Positions 4,634 to 6,130 of a stretch of DNA of 6,130 bases are shown piece after piece. The DNA comes from Porticoccaceae bacterium (GTDB lineage: Bacteria > Pseudomonadota > Gammaproteobacteria > Pseudomonadales > Porticoccaceae): the NCBI GenBank assembly GCA_017858295.1, contig JAFMBU010000103.1:1-6130 (forward strand), read 5' to 3'. Each line of letters opens with the position of its first letter. The first letter of the stretch is position 1. Both the position numbers and the translations under genes were made by a program. Under the pieces are notes generated by a model. That model saw nothing but the letters and a program-made list of their open reading frames with translations. It had not been told where the DNA came from and made no database searches.

Positions 4634-6130
4634 TTATTTCTTGTCGTCTTTCTCTTCTACTGTTTCTTCCGCACTCTCTTCTTTCACTTCTTCGAACTCA
4701 GCATCCATTGCGTCGTCGCCAGCAGCCTGTTCGCCGCCTTCAGCTTGACCGGCTTCAGCCTGCTCAGCGTAGAGCTTCTGAGCTAGAGCTGTAGAGGCTT
4801 CAGAGAGGACTTTGGTCGCAGCTTCAATGGCGTCGTTATCTTCGCCCTGAACCGCTTCCTCAACCCCTTTGATAGCGGCTTCAATTGCTGTCTTCTCTTC
4901 TTCCGAGGCTTTGTCGCCAGCATCTTCAAGGGTTTTCTTGGCAGCGTGAGCTAGGCCATCAGCCGTGTTGCGAGCCTGAACCAGATCAGCGAACTTCTGA
5001 TCTTCAGCGGCATTGGCTTCAGCATCCTTGACCATTGCATCGATCTCTTCATCAGAGAGACCTGAAGAGGCTTTAATAATAATCGACTGCTCTTTGCCGG
5101 TAGCCTTGTCTTTAGCGCCTACGTGCAAGATACCGTTGGCATCGATATCGAAGGTCACTTCAATCTGTGGCATACCGCGTGGCGCAGGCGGGATATCTGC
5201 CAGATCAAATCGACCCAGTGATTTATTACCTGTAGCCTGTTTGCGCTCACCCTGAACTACGTGAATGGTCACGGCAGTTTGATTGTCGTCAGCTGTTGAG
5301 AATATCTGTGATTTCTTGGTAGGAATCGTCGTGTTCTTCTCGATAACTGGTGTGGCGACACCACCCATGGTTTCAATACCTAGGCTCAGTGGGGTTACGT
5401 CGAGCAACAGCACGTCGGTGACGTCACCAGACAGTACCGCACCCTGAAGGGCAGCACCCACGGCAACCGCTTCATCGGGGTTAACGTCCTTGCGCGGCTC
5501 TTTGCCGAAGAACTCAGTTACTCTCTCCTGAACCTTGGGCATACGTGTCTGACCACCAACAAGAATGATCTCATCGATTTCGCCAACGGATTTGCCGGCG
5601 TCTTTGAGGGCGATCTTAAGTGGTGCGATTGAACGCTCAACCAGATCTTCAACCAGTGATTCGAGCTTGGTGCGCGTCAACTTGACAACCAAGTGCTTGG
5701 GACCTGTTGCATCAGCAGTAATGTAAGGCAGGTTCACTTCAGTTTGCTGGCTTGAAGAGAGTTCGATTTTAGCTTTTTCAGCAGCTTCTTTGAGACGCTG
5801 CATGGCCAATGGATCACCGTGGATATCAATGGAGCTCTCACGCTTAAATTCAGCAGATAAATATTCGATCAGACGCATATCAAAGTCTTCACCACCGAGG
5901 AACGTGTCGCCGTTGGTTGCCAGAACTTCAAACTGCTTTTCGCCGTCTACATCGGCGATTTCAATAATCGAGATATCAAAAGTACCACCACCGAGATCGT
6001 AAACTGCAACAACGCGATCGCCAGCGGTTTTATCGATGCCATAGGCCAGTGCTGCAGCTGTTGGCTCATTGATAATACGCTTGACGTCGAGACCCGCAAT
6101 ACGACCAGCATCTTTAGTGGCCTGACGCTG
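4634..6130 (-). CDS. dnaK: Molecular chaperone DnaK (Hsp70), C-terminal 498 residues
   Basis: DnaK is the ATP-driven Hsp70 that binds exposed hydrophobic segments, working with DnaJ and GrpE. The frame is open to the window edge, starting QRQATKDAGRIAG; alignment to E. coli suggests about 149 residues are missing, for a full length near 647. The visible part has the second phosphate loop DLGGGTF (visible 45-51, with the Thr equal to E. coli T199), the ILVGGQTRMP block (visible 189-198), the interdomain linker VLLL (visible 240-243, E. coli 389-392), the substrate-binding beta domain and the helical lid. The tail DAEFEEVK is followed by about 12 extra acidic residues before the final DKK. The TAA stop is at 4636-4634. 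An in-frame ATG at 5878 is internal, not the start. Confidence 0.98.
   Translation of the reverse strand, partial: QRQATKDAGRIAGLDVKRIINEPTAAALAYGIDKTAGDRVVAVYDLGGGTFDISIIEIADVDGEKQFEVLATNGDTFLGGEDFDMRLIEYLSAEFKRESSIDIHGDPLAMQRLKEAAEKAKIELSSSQQTEVNLPYITADATGPKHLVVKLTRTKLESLVEDLVERSIAPLKIALKDAGKSVGEIDEIILVGGQTRMPKVQERVTEFFGKEPRKDVNPDEAVAVGAALQGAVLSGDVTDVLLLDVTPLSLGIETMGGVATPVIEKNTTIPTKKSQIFSTADDNQTAVTIHVVQGERKQATGNKSLGRFDLADIPPAPRGMPQIEVTFDIDANGILHVGAKDKATGKEQSIIIKASSGLSDEEIDAMVKDAEANAAEDQKFADLVQARNTADGLAHAAKKTLEDAGDKASEEEKTAIEAAIKGVEEAVQGEDNDAIEAATKVLSEASTALAQKLYAEQAEAGQAEGGEQAAGDDAMDAEFEEVKEESAEETVEEKDDKK

Noticed and set aside
4634..5878. Separate 414-residue gene starting at the ATG near 5878
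   Set aside because: The same frame is open to the window edge, and the upstream 84 codons continue the DnaK nucleotide-binding domain, so the ATG is internal.

Overview
The window is a conserved housekeeping block from a gammaproteobacterium, and every gene lies on the minus strand. Read in the direction of transcription (from position 6130 down to 1), the order is dnaK (5' end missing), dnaJ, dapB, carA, carB (3' end missing). This chaperone / lysine-biosynthesis / carbamoyl-phosphate order is the one I associate with Pseudomonas and related marine gammaproteobacteria. The proteins are close to their E. coli counterparts. GC looks moderate (about half), which suggests a marine relative rather than a high-GC Pseudomonas. 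I cannot name the genus.

Region by region: 6130-4634 holds the C-terminal 498 residues of DnaK. The 90-bp gap to dnaJ carries a perfect 12-bp GC-rich stem-loop with no U-tract. dnaJ (4543-3419) is complete, with J domain, G/F region and four zinc motifs. The 163-bp dnaJ-dapB gap holds four tandem copies of a 15-16 bp unit, a small hairpin and a possible promoter. dapB (3255-2452) is complete. The 254-bp dapB-carA gap is the most informative non-coding stretch. It holds a strong sigma70-like promoter, an operator-like palindrome at its -35 box, an 18-codon leader peptide whose stop codon sits inside a terminator stem, the terminator itself with a six-U tail, and a strong Shine-Dalgarno (SD) sequence before a GTG start for carA. 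carA (2197-1055) is followed after 17 bp by carB (1037 to beyond 1).

Functionally there are three units. DnaK and DnaJ form the Hsp70 machine. DapB makes tetrahydrodipicolinate for lysine and peptidoglycan. CarA and CarB form carbamoyl-phosphate synthetase, which feeds arginine and pyrimidine synthesis. The carAB leader looks like a transcription attenuator coupled to leader-peptide translation: a U-rich stretch just before the terminator would suit UTP sensing as in E. coli pyrBI, and the leader is rich in arginine codons of the AGA/AGG type.

No mobile element, CRISPR array, rRNA or tRNA was seen. Nothing supports a wholly new multi-gene system here. The points most worth a second look are the carAB leader and the tandem repeat before dapB.
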